From Excoecaria cochinchinensis (taxonomy: Eukaryota > Streptophyta > Magnoliopsida > Malpighiales > Euphorbiaceae), in NCBI GenBank assembly GCA_947683425.1, contig CANTUQ010000017.1, positions 3,038,001-3,102,000 on the forward strand: a stretch of DNA of 64,000 nt. The letters are read 5' to 3'. Below the pieces are notes generated by a model, which saw nothing but the letters and a program-made list of their open reading frames with translations, ran no database searches and was not told the DNA's origin. The translations under genes and the position numbers were made by a program. How positions within the stretch are numbered: the stretch's first letter is position 1; the number at the start of each line of letters is the position of its first letter. This document shows, one piece after another, positions 32,124 through 44,074 of this stretch.

Positions 32124-34561
32124 ACTCTCTCCTCCTAAAAAGAATTTCATCAACGACATTCATACCTGTATTGAACAGATGAGGATATTGAACTCGTATC
32201 ACTGCTTCCAGTTCCCATGTTGCTTCTTCTATCCCATGATGCTGCTAAAGTACTTTCACTAATGGAACTTGCTTATTCTGAAGTTGCTTCACTTCCTGTG
32301 CCAATATTGCTTTAGGTTTTTTATTATAGGAGAAATCCAGTTGCACTTGTACATCTTACACTAACAAAACATGTGACTCATCTGAAAGATATCTGCGAAG
32401 CATGTACAAATGGAAGACACCATGAAGCTTAGCCAAAGCCGGAGGTAAGGCTAACCAATACGCCACTATCCCAACTATTTTTAGCACTTCATAAGGTCCA
32501 ATGAATCTCGGACTCAGTTTCTCTTTCTTTCAAAATTGAAGCACCTTTCTCCAAAGAGACACTTTTAAAAAGACTTTATCACCCACATCAATCTCTATAT
32601 CTTTTCTCTTCAAATTTGCATACAACTTTTTCCTGTCACTTGCAGCTTTTAACCACTATTGAATAATCTTCGCTTTCTCTTCAGTATCTTTTACCAAATC
32701 TGAACCAATTATCTTATGCTCATTCAACTCTATCTAACATACTAGAGTTCGACATTTCCTTCCATAAAGAGCTTCATAAGGTGCCATGCAGGTACTCACT
32801 TGATAACTGTTATTGTATGCAACTTCCATCAATGGAATGTACTTATCCCAACTCTTAGAAAAATCCAAAACACAAGCTCGAAGCAAATCTTCTAACACTT
32901 GAATCACTATTTCTGACTGTCCATCAGTCTATGGATGAAAAGTTGTACTAAAATGCAGTCGTGTACCAATACAGATTGCAAACCTTTCCAAAACTTAGAA
33001 GTAAACCTCGGGTCTCGATCAGATACAATGGATAAAGGAATACCATGAAGTCGTATAATTTCTTCACACATAGTTCAGCCAAACGATCCATACAGTAATC
33101 AAGTCCAATCGGTATAAAATGGGCTGACTTGGAAAATCGATCAACAATTACCCATACAGAATCGTGTTGTTTAGATGTCATAGGAAGACCTGTGACAAAA
33201 TCCATGGTAATATTATACCATTTCCACTGTGGAATCAGAATAGGATTCAACAAACCCGATGGAACTTGATGTTCTACTTTCACTTGGTGACAAGTCAAGC
33301 ACTTAGAAACATACTTAGCCATATCTTTCTTTATACCAGGCCACCAGTATAACTGTTTCAAATCTTGATATATCTTATTACCACATAGATGCTTGGTGAA
33401 TACCATATTATGAGCTTCATGCAAAAGCTTCTTTTTTAACTCACTATTGCTTGCTACACATAACCGATTCTACTAATACATAACATCTTCTTTACTCACT
33501 GAGTAGTCAATCTTGTTACCCTTTCTGACTGACTGCGGAATCTATTACAACCTAAGATCATCTTTCTGTACATCCACAATCTCATTCCTTAAACTAGGTT
33601 TTGTTCTCAACTGAGCCATTAAAGCCCCATTCAATGTAAATCTCCATTTGACATGTTGCAATGTCAAAGCCGAAACTGATTGACATGTTGCAATGTCAAA
33701 GCCGAAACTGACTTTCTACTCAAAGCATCAGCTACTACATTAGCTTTACCAGGATGATAATCCACAATGCAGTCATAATCTTTAAATAGCTCAAGCCATC
33801 TTCTCTATCTCAAATTCAACTCTTTTTGAGTAAGAAAATATTTGAGATTCTTGTGATCAGTAAAAATCTTGCATCTTTCACCCTATAGTAATGGCACTAA
33901 ATCTTTAAAGCAAACACTATCGCAGCTAACTCAAGATCATACGTTGGGTAGTACTGCTCATGCGGTTTCAGTTGTCCTGAAGCATAAGCTATCACTTTCC
34001 CATCTTGCATCAGTACACATCCCAATCCAGTTCCCGAAGTATTGCTATACATAGCATACTCTTTACCTAAAATGGATTGGGTCAGAATTGGTGCTTCAAC
34101 TAGCATCATTTTTAACTATTCAAAACTAGCTTGACATTTATCTGACCATACGAACTTAACCCTTTATTAATCAACTTGGTAAGCGGGGAAGCAATAACTG
34201 AAAACCCTTTCACAAAACGTTGATAATAACCCGCTAAACCCAAGAAACTTCTAATCTCAGGCACATTTCTGGGCGGTTTCCAACTCACAACTGCTTTTAT
34301 CTTAGCTAGATCAACTTTAATGCCCTCAAAAGAGACAACATGACCCAAGAAAGATACTTCTTTAAGCCAAAACTCACATTTACTAAAATTAGCATACAAC
34401 TGATGTTCTCTCAAGGTCTGAAGCACAATTCCCAAATGCTACTCATATTCTTTCTCACTCTTCAAATACACAAGTATGTCATCAATAAACACCACTACAA
34501 ACTGATCCAAATATGGCCTGAACACTCTATTCATCAAATCTATGAATGCTGCAGGCACATT
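32124..34561 (-). pseudogene. Element E: RT end, RNase H, integrase and chromodomain, broken
   Basis: Read from 34561 down: AAFIDLMNRVFRPYLDQFVVVFIDDILVY (RT catalytic FIDD, about 34470), the RT connection with GHVVSFEGIKVD and RSFLGLAGYYQRFVKGF (34112-34435), RNase H with SNTSGTGLGCVL (33897-34109, first Asp changed to Asn), integrase zinc finger HLCGNKIYQDLKQLYWWPG, core MDFVTGLP (33424-32948), and a degraded DDE region. A C-terminal chromodomain (IEEATWELE) ends near 32160. Stops and frameshifts occur in every domain. The stop after the last Gag-Pol residues is the TAA of the LTR's own TGTAATG start. Confidence 0.88.
33651..33715. repeat. 32 bp tandem duplication in the RNase H/IN linker of element E
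   Basis: GACATGTTGCAATGTCAAAG with the following CCGAAACTGA occurs twice back to back. Other copies of the linker (A, B) have one, so it is a local duplication in E. Confidence 0.8.
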
Positions 34562-36279
34562 TATAACTGCCCAAAATCTACCCTAGTAGTATGTTGGCGG
34601 AACTAGGGCAATTAGATGAGCTTGAGTGGGATTTTTAATTTTAGACCTAAGTGTAATTTGGAATTAAGGACTTAATTGCAGGAAAAATATAAGTTAAGTG
34701 GCTGCAAAGCACTTGTGCATGATTAAACTAAAGAAGGATTAGTTAAGAGTTAGTGGAGGATTAATTAAATTAATCTTGATTAAGGTTTGGAAGTGGAAAT
34801 CCAAGTGTCTTCCTTTGGCTTTGCAAACTCAGTAATTGCTTGCAAAGTAAGAGAAATGGTGGTGGAATCCAAGTGGCAAAATCTATCCTTGACACCTTAG
34901 CTCCCCACATACAATATAAAGGAATGGAAGAGAGAGAAATTCAGGGAATTCTACATGCCATTTTCGGCCATCCACTCATCTTTGCTCTTCTTCTTTCATT
35001 CCCTCTCTTCAAAGTTTAATCTAATTGAATTTCTGCTATTTGGTCAAGTGATACTGAGTTTTGTTGGATTTTAAATCATTAGGGTAAGTGGTTGAGTTTG
35101 GTTGTTGTTCTCTTTCTTCTATTTCTTCTTCATTTCTATGTTAAGATGGAAATTGATTTCCTTTACTCCTAACTTTGGAATTTGATTGTGCATGTGGTGG
35201 TGGCTATGAAATAAGAAAAGGGAAAGAAGAGGATTGATGATCAAGGTGCCAAGTGAGCATATTAGAGCTAAAAAAATTGAGGTTTGGAAAATTTGTGTAC
35301 TTTTGTATTTTTGATGTTTAACTTCTTGTTTTGAAGTATACATGAAATATTTGTGTTGATTTGTGTAATAGTTTTGGTAGATTTGATAATTTGGGCATGT
35401 TGAGTTTCTAAAGGAAACTCTGCTCAAATTTAGTTGAACCTCCGCTAATTATTTTCATCATAAGTCAAGTTAAGAAATTCTAAATTGAATGAATCTAGCA
35501 CCATTAAAAATCAAAGACACATACCTTTAAATGTCATAGAAATAGCCATGAGACAATTCTAGCTTTAAGACCTTTAAAAGTGGCCAAAACATATGTGTCT
35601 CTATTTTGGCAGGTTCATTGGAATAGTATAGGTGTTTTGGACCATATCTAACATTTTGCATATCTAAATGACCTGTAATTTGTCCCATCGGAAACCTAAC
35701 ATCCTAGGAAACAATTGTTAAGAAGGACATTTTGCCTAAAAATTATGTTTAGATGTTGGTTTAAGCGGTGTAAGTTTGAGATGAAAACTAGTCTTGACAT
35801 TCTGTTGCGTGGGACTTAATGGATGCTTCTGCCGCGAGCGCAACATAACATGACATTTAATGGCTTTTCTTCTTATTTGGAACCCCAAGGCTAGTACGAG
35901 TCATTGCCCACTAATACCCCTCTCCTGTTTTGTATATTTCGGTGTGTTTTTTCTCCCGAAACACACCTGAACCTCACCAGAACATTGTGGAACTTATCCA
36001 ACACATGTTTAGAGTCTTGTAAAGAAGTAAATGAATGGTTGCCATTTAGGAATACATAGGATTAAGGTACGTTAAGTGTAATTAAGTTCTGTAGCAGGGC
36101 TTTTGGAACAAGTGGCGTTTTATTGGCCATAACTCCTTAATTTCAAGTCCAATTATAACGAGATTTGTATCATAGAAATGTTAACATGTAGATAATCATT
36201 TAATTTGAGGCCATGATGGCTGAAAGTGATGTATGCTGGTCTTTAGAAGTCATATAGGTGAATATTGGATAAGTGTTTG

Positions 36280-39200
36280 TGTAACACTCTAATACCTTAC
36301 GTTCCATTTCTTAAACATTTATTCTATGAGGGTTAACCAAATTAAGAAACCAGATTCTTATAATAACCAATTAATTAAAACCGGTACATTTAAAAAAAAA
36401 AAATTCGGCGGCCTCAATATTATAATTACCTAAGTCTATTGACAATGTTCAATCAATCAATAAATTTACTAATCATTTTTTAACACATTATCAATTTTAC
36501 CGATTGACCTATAACTGTCTTAAGTTACTATTCATTTGGTCAATTCCTTTCAACTTACAAACACACATTTTATTTTACCAATTTTCTTAACTTAATTTCT
36601 ACCAATTATTAGGCATGCCAAACATACAGTCACAGAAATTCAAACACAGGTAAATAAAACCATCACACACATTAACCGGTGACAGTTATAACAGTCTATT
36701 ACAGAACACAACCCAAAACAATACTATAAGTCATATACATGCCAAAAGTCTTAACATACTTAAATATTCCAAAATAACTTCTTCAAATCAGCTCCCAAAA
36801 TATGTGAGGTATGCACTGCTCTGAGTCCTAAGGAGTACCTACACGCAGTCAAATAAAATTACGTCCTAAGCATTAAATATGCCCAGTGGTGATTGCAATT
36901 CCAGGTATTTCCACTAAAGTAAGGCATCATGCATAATAAATAATATAAATATAATAAAAATATTCATAATTAAATATTATTTGTTTATTTACCAATTATG
37001 CATGCAATATTACATTTAATTACCTTTAAATCACTTAATTAGGGCAATTACATAATTAGTACACATAAATAACCATATTTACCATTTTACCCTCAACTTA
37101 TGGCAAAATTACATTTATACCCTTTAACTTTTCTAAATGACGAAAATGCCCTTAGTTCATTTTATTTCACAAAAATTACAATTATGCCATTAGTTTATTT
37201 TTATTAACTAATTAACCATTAATTAACATACAAATTACCATTATACCCTCCAATTACCAGTTTCATGCCAAATTACATTTCAGTCCTTAAAAAGTGCCCA
37301 ATTTTCATATTTAACCATTTAATTACATTTTTACCCTTATTAACCACCATTAACATACATATGTACAAAATTACCATTTTGCCCTCAAATTTTTCATATA
37401 ATTTCAATTATGCCCTTTTTCACATAAATGTTATTTTAGTCACACTTTAACCTTTTTAAGCTTATTTTTACCACATCGCCCCTTATATAAAACTGGCAGA
37501 TATCTAAGATCAGGATAAACGAGACATGAACCCCAATATGTTCAATACAGAATAGAGGGACCCCGTGGGACCACCCCTATAATACAGAAAATATAAATAC
37601 AATATTAAAACTGAATATTACAGAATAGGACTGTTATTGACCTATAAATAGTGAGACGCCATGGTCACACCCTCAGTCACAGAGTCCCTGTGGCTAGCCA
37701 CTATATCCAGAACTAGACTTGACTACCAGAATACTACATATGGCATTAATATTCCATTTTTCACATTTTTAAGTTATCATACATACTTTTTAGGGTATAT
37801 TATCATGTTATCACATCCTTACACATGTGATTCACACCCATTTATCATCACATACTATAATGCTCATGTTATCATCATGGTACACATTTAAACACACATG
37901 TACATCATTCGGCCAACATGTAAATTTTTCACCATTAATTCTATTTATCAACTTTAACATTCCTTTATGTCATTTACATGTTGAATAACATAGCCATACC
38001 ATTATTTTCCATTAAAACTAATCAAAATCATACCTTTACACATGTTACCCATTCGACCACAAGCATACATCATACATCGTGCCATTTTCACATGCTCTAA
38101 CACATACCATTAGATCAATTACATGTCAAACATCATGTATACATCATAAACGTGCCACAAACATCATTAAACACATCAAAATCCCATGTATACCATTCGG
38201 CCAAAGAAGTAACTTTCATACAAATTTTATTTTCTCACTTTAAGCATAAATATCATCATTTTTAGCATCCCTAAGCATGAATATCATGTTATTTTCAATT
38301 TTACATACCTTAAACACATACTTACTTCACAAACAAAACCTAAAACACATAACAAACCATGGAAATAGATGGAGTTTGCAATCACAAACCATATATCCTT
38401 GCAATACACCTCTCAATACTCTTTTTTCTTGCCTTTAGCTTGCTTGGAACTTTCTTCACCTAATTGACATAACTATATCCAAACACAAAGATGAAGATTT
38501 CATCAAAACCAAGCTTCCTTTCCATAAATAAACTTCATAAACATCTTATTCACATCCTAAAGTACCCTTAAGAACCTTGAAACCAAATTAAAAATTCTTA
38601 AATCACTTACCTTAAAATTACACCTAAACTTTCAAGTCTAGGTTTTACCCACTTATACACCTTCAAATGGACTTCCAAGGCCACCAATGGAATCTAGAGG
38701 AGCTGAAATATGTTAGGAAGGCTTGAATATGGGGTGAGATGGAGAAAGATTGGAAGAAAAATGGTCGAGAATGAAGGAAGATGTATTCGTCCAAGAGATG
38801 GGAAAGGGGAGGGTGGAAAAAATGGAGAATTATAGCTCTCTCTAGCTAAAATGAAGTATTTATATGGGTCCAATTGAACCAAACCAGGTCCAACCGGAGT
38901 GGTTGAATCGGTTTGGTCCAATTTTCGATTTTTGGGTCATTTTTCACTGTTTAAGGGTAACTGAGTGTTACTGAACTCATTTTCCCTCCCAATTAATTCC
39001 ATCATTCTTAAAATATTAAATAAGGCCTCCACATAAAATTTTAGCTCAATTAAAATCCACTTGGGGCTCGGTTCACCTAAATCGGTCTAGTTCGATTCAG
39101 TCGGTTTCTGCCGTAAAACACCAATCTAAAGCTGTCAAAAAATTCTAAAAATCATTCTGAGCTTGTACACTTCCCATAGTAGACCTTTTTATCCACTCTA

Positions 39201-39554
39201 ATAAATTCTAAAAATTCGGTCAAATTTCGGTTCAACCGAACTGAACTAGACGCAAACTTTAAACTAACTTTTGAGGGCCTATTTAACCTCATTTTCGCAC
39301 AAAATTATACCACTAGACTCCTGACAGTCCACAGATCATTTCTATGAAATAATATTTTTTTAACATACAGCTGTTACAGACAGGTATAGTGCTACCCAAT
39401 AGGTCACCCATCCTAAAATGGCTATGCCTCAAGCACGCTTAACCTTTAAACTCTACTGTATATAAGATACCAGAAATATCATCTCATGCCACCTACAGGA
39501 CAACCGACTACAGAAAATACTGAATACTTCTAGGCTATAAAACAGGCCATTACA
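36280..39554 (-). mobile_element. Solo LTR G, 3,275 bp, minus orientation, inside LTR F
   Basis: On the minus strand the element starts TGTAATGGCC at 39554 and ends GAGTGTTACA at 36280, with TG...CA termini. Flanks GTTTG (36275-36279) and ATTTG (39555-39559) are a TSD with one transition. Removing it rejoins LTR F at the point between the end of the GAAGTCATATAGG region and the CpG palindromes. It has no coding frame over 80 codons and no PBS. Related to solo LTR I (shared CTCAAAAGTTTA and GGTT-rich stretches on the minus strand). Confidence 0.85.
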
Positions 39555-39602
39555 ATTTGAAAGAGGTTTGTGGAGTGGAGATTTGTACTTAAAGTTCAGC
39601 TG

Positions 39603-39762
39603 TTGTCGCGAGCGCGACAGGGGGTGCGGGTGTGACAGTGTGCTTTGATGAGTATAGATGCAAGATTGTGTTCTATCCCGAGCGCGGGCATTGCTGCGAG
39701 CATGACAAAAGGGACTTTCGAGGTCTATCGGGAGTGCGACATGTGTCGCGAGCGCGATAGAG
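39603..39762 (+). repeat. CpG-rich palindromes in LTR F
   Basis: TTGTCGCGAGCGCGACAGGG at 39602-39621 is followed by decayed copies (CCGAGCGCGGGC, TCGGGAGTGCGACATGTG, TCGCGAGCGCGATAGAG). Same relative place in the LTR as the arrays of A and B. Confidence 0.75.
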
Positions 39763-40503
39763 TCCCAAGTTTAGAATATTTTCTAAATATCTTATTATGT
39801 GTAAATTGTGATATTTGCTTGTGAATAACTATGCATATGAAAGTTATAGATGTGCTAATTCAAGTAAACATATGTATATTGAAGTGTGTGTTTGTTAATA
39901 AACCTACATGAGTTTATTATATTAAATGACATGTTTATGCCTAATATAATTATATGGAAAATGATAAGTTTGTATATATATAATTCATGTGAGGTTATGT
40001 ATAATGAGGAATGAGCTTGTGTGGTGAAATATATATATGTGTGTGTGTGTAAGATAACATATGTTATGATGTTAGTTATATTGGTGTATTGATGTGACTG
40101 ATGGCTTTGAGTTTAAGAACTACTTATTTATAAGGAGACTAATAATGTGACAAATCAGGTGAGTATGTGTCTATGAATATATGTATGTATATTATGTGTA
40201 TGAATTAAATGATGGAGTGGGAGATTGACAAAAATAAGCCATATGCGTATGAAAGTGAATAGTGTTAAGAACTATCTGATATTTGTTGACACAGTTAGGC
40301 AAAGATTTATAACATGTGAGTTCAAATTAAGTAATTGAGTCAGTTGTCTAGCCTGCAAGTCGAGTCGTGGATAGATAGGCATGCCTATAGGGTCTAAAGT
40401 GCTACAGTCAAAAGCGAGTGATTTCTATTAATCGGCCCAATTTGGGTCATGGGTAATCCTGGAATAGATTCCCCAAAAGCGAGTGATTGTGTATTTGATA
40501 ATA

Positions 40504-40746
40504 AGGTATTTACGGATACTAATGCGATATTATAGTATCTACGGATACTAATGCGATATTAAGGTATCTACGAATACTAATGCGATAATGAGGTATCTAC
40601 GGATACTAATGCGATATTAAGGTATCAATGGATACTAATGCGATTGATTATTTCTGTACCTATGGGTACTAATGCAACTAATTATTTCTGTACCTACGGG
40701 TAATAATGCGACTGATTATTTCTGTACCTACGAATACTAATGCGAT
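40504..40746 (+). repeat. Eight-copy stem-loop tandem repeat in LTR F
   Basis: Units of 28-29 bp (first five) and 34 bp (last three) share TACTAATGCGA. Each contains a 12-14 nt hairpin: GTATC-TACG-GATAC in early copies, TACC-TATG-GGTA and TACC-TACG-GGTA in later ones. The change TC/GA to CC/GG occurs on both sides of the stem. Confidence 0.85.
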
Positions 40747-41767
40747 TGATTAGTGTGTTATATGAATTCTTGAGTGTATAATATTCATAGGCTTTGGTGC
40801 AAGCATTGTGGTTTTGTGATTATTATTTGATAAGGTTATGCACTATATATATATATATTGGTGTTGATCATTATTAGTGTAGAATGTGAATTTAATGCAT
40901 GAAGGTTGCAATATGTGGTATCAGGTAGACTATGATATGTTAACAAGTAAATGTTGTAAACTTTATATGAATTAGTATATATGCGGTAATATTAGGATGG
41001 AATAAAAGTAGGCATAGTGCGGATTTGTATTTTTGATTTGATAATGAATATATATTTATATATGGACAAGTGCTAATAATTACTTTGTCATGTGTAATAT
41101 ATATATATATGTGATGTTTGTGACTGGTGAAATTATAAAATTTGCCATGAATAAAAGATGATATAATAAGCAAATAGCATATGAGAATTTAAGATTAAAT
41201 GTAAAGAATTATAAAATGGCTTCGATGATACTGTTAGTCACCTTTTGTCATTGTGATGATTGCTCTAGTGCTGATGTTAATTCGAATTGTATATTTATAT
41301 ATGTTGCCTAAGCATGTAATTGTATTGATGATCACTGTGAGTGTTCATCCATATTCTGTTATTTCCCCACTAAGTATTATTTGTTAGCATGGATGTTTTA
41401 TACTTGTAGGTATCTGAAGACAGTATTTTGGAAAACAGTCCTGCATCGCCAACGGCCAACACATAAGAACCGCTGTAATTGTAGGTTATTTTGTAACAGT
41501 ATGAAAGGTGAGTTTGTAGTTGGCATGTGTAAGGGAACTGAAGTTTTTGTATCAAGAAGTTGTATTTTGTAAAGCAAAAACTGTTGTAAGACATTAAGTG
41601 TTTTGTAATATTATGCATGGAATTTCAGAAAATAATTGAATGTAGCTTTCGAAAGAAATTTATTTAACTCGAACTTTGTATGGAATACTGATTTATACGC
41701 ATGTGATGTGTTGTAACACTCCATAGCCATCGTAGTAAAGCTCTACAGGTGGTTAGGAGGTGTTACA

Positions 41768-44040
41768 GTATTGGTCAACATGAATGGCATTACTAGGAAT
41801 TCATAATAACCATGTCGAGTCCTGAATGCAGTTTTCAGAATATCCTATTTCTTAACTTGTAGCAGATAGTATCCTAATCGCAAATCGATCTTTGAAAACA
41901 CACTAGCTCCTTTCAACTGATTAAACAAATCCTCAATCCTCGGTAAAGGATATATGTTCTTCATTGTTACCTTGTTAAGCTTTCGGGAATCAATACACAT
42001 TCTCATTGTACTATCCTTCTTCTTAACCAACAGAACTGGAGCTCCCCAAGGTGATACACTCGGTCGTATAAACTTATCTAATAACTCTTGCAATTGAGTC
42101 TTTAATTCTTTCAAGTTAGTAGGAGCCATAAAATAAGGTGTCTTAGAGACAGATGCGGTACCCTGGCATAATCTCAATCGACAGTTCCACTTCCCTTACA
42201 GGTGGTATACTAATCAACTCTTTTGGAAACACATCAGGAAATTCTTTCACTACTGGTATATCTTGTATTCTAACTTGTTCCCTCTTTGAATCTAATATAA
42301 GAGCAAGGAAATCTTCACATCCTTTCCTCAGACACCGATAAGCTTGCATAGTAGAAATTACATCTACTAAAGGATTAGAATGCACACCCTTTACAATCAC
42401 CTTAGACTGTTTTGAACTTTTAAGCACAACTATTTTCTTTCTATAGTTAACCACAGCTCGATACTTACTTAACCAATCCATCCCCAAAATTAGATCAAAC
42501 TCATCAAAAGGCAGTTCTGTCAAATCTACAGGAAATACCTGACCTTGAACCACTAAAGGGCAATCTCTATACACCTTATTCACATTAATACTATTCCCTA
42601 ACTGACTACTCACACACATATCATATTCTAAATGATCAACTAAAGACATTTTATCACATAACTTCTTAGAACATAAATATGAATGCGTAGATCTAGGGTC
42701 AATTAATGCAAACATTTCCATATCAAAGAGTAGAAATGTACCAGGTATAACTTCTAGTGCATCTTGCTCCTTACGAGCTTTCATAGCATATGCCGTGCTG
42801 GTGTTGTAGGAGGTCGATCAACAGATTCTGACACTGCACCACCTCTGGACTGGCTACTTCTACCACGTCCACTACCTCTTCCACGATTTACTGGAGGCAT
42901 ATTAGATCCACCTCTGCTAGCTTCCTACTGATTCCCTCTCACTTTATAGGGTTTAGGACAATTAGCCAAGAAGTGTTCAGTGCTCCCACACCAGTATCAA
43001 ACACCAGTCAACTTCCAACATTCATCTTTATGACGTTTGTAGCAATAGGGACACTCAGATACATCACTTCTGTTACCAGACGCACCTCTACCAGTACCAA
43101 ATGCAAAAGAAGATCCTTTCTTTCTATCTCTGGTAGCTAGGTTACTAACTGATTCAGCTTGAGATGCCACTTGAGAATCTCTCGATCTTTTTCCCGAATG
43201 AGCACCACCTCTAGAAGAATTCCTCCTCTGTACTCTTTCCCTCTGAATCTCTTGTGACCTTTCGACCCTCATGGTTGCCTGAACTATCTGATAATAGCTC
43301 ACATTCTGAGAAGTAGTCATTGAAATCAACAATGCCTTTATTGACTGATTCAAACCTTCTTCAAACTGTTGATCATAATTCTTCTATAAGCACGCCTTCA
43401 GGTGCATACTTACTGAGCTTACAAAACTCCTTTTCATATTCTGCCACTGATAAGGTTCTCTGCCTCAAATTCAGAAATTGCTTCCAATTTGCTTCCCCGA
43501 TACACCTTGGTAATATACTTGTTATGGAATTCTTGAACAAATAACTCCGAAATGATTAGAGCAGGAAGCAATGGATGCCTTAGGACTAACTTCCACCAGT
43601 CATAGGCAGATCTTTACAGAAGAAACACTACACACCCTACTTTCTGCTCGGGAGGGCATCTGATTTCATCAAGTACCCTCTATACTTTCTCTATCCAAAA
43701 TTAAGCTTTAAAGGACTCGTCCAAATTGGAACCATAGAATTCCTCAGCCCCATGTTTTCTCAATAAATACATTGGAGCTTTCGGTGCTATCATACGATCT
43801 AACACCCTTGCTGTATCTTGAGACATCTTACGCAGAGCCTCCATGGTACCATCGAAATATCTCGTTTAACACTCATTAGTACAGATGGACCAGACACAGA
43901 CATCTCTGGTTCTCTCGGATTAACGCTTTTTGCAGTCTCTTCTCTAGCATCTGAGAATAATCCATCAATCTGATACATACACAAGGATGTCCGCATTAGG
44001 TCAACACAACTATACGCATTTCGATTATACACTTTATCTA
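41768..44040 (-). pseudogene. Element E: Gag, protease and N-terminal RT, broken
   Basis: Read from about 44010 down: Gag with SVNPREPEMSVSG, a degraded capsid region (RKHGAEEFYGSNLDES) with stops and frameshifts, IKALLISMTTSQNVSYYQIVQA (43353 on), and a zinc knuckle that has lost a cysteine. Protease (42784-42143) shows FALIDPRSTHSYL, so the catalytic DPGS reads DPRS, with LILGMDWLSKYRAVV. RT (42177-41845) shows LKELKTQLQELLDKFIRPSVSPWGAPVLLVKKKD and KIDLRLGYY, and is cut by F after PFMLTN. Proposed start lies in the 34 bases after the PBS region, but no intact ATG frame remains. Confidence 0.9.
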
Positions 44041-44056
44041 AAAATGACTAAACCTA

Positions 44057-44069
44057 TGCTCTGATACCA
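44057..44069 (-). other. Primer binding site of element E (initiator Met tRNA type)
   Basis: The minus strand reads TGGTATCAGAGCA a few bases after the 5' LTR end at 44075, the same primer site as B and H. Confidence 0.9.
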
Positions 44070-44074
44070 CAACC

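Larger units (their letters stand above)
34562..41767 (+). mobile_element. Solo LTR F (Tekay-type, ~3.9 kb) carrying solo LTR G, inserted in element E
   Basis: Ends are TATAACTGCC (TG changed to TA) and GGTGTTACA. Flanks ACATT (34557-34561) and GTATT (41768-41772) each differ by one transition from GCATT, the sequence expected in the uninterrupted RT. Landmarks of a Tekay LTR are present: TATAAAGG at about 34916, donor GTAAGT 35084-35089, putative exon ending GAG|GTTTGG at 35281, TAGGCATGCCTA 40376-40387, stem-loop array 40504-40746, dyad 41327-41349, CCCCACTAAG box about 41366, acceptor-like TGTAG|GT at 41409. No PBS or coding region is found. Confidence 0.88.

Noticed and set aside
38694..38921. 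75-residue minus-strand ORF in solo LTR G
   Set aside because: No domain, no conservation visible, and it lies in an LTR leader-like Pro/Ser-rich region.
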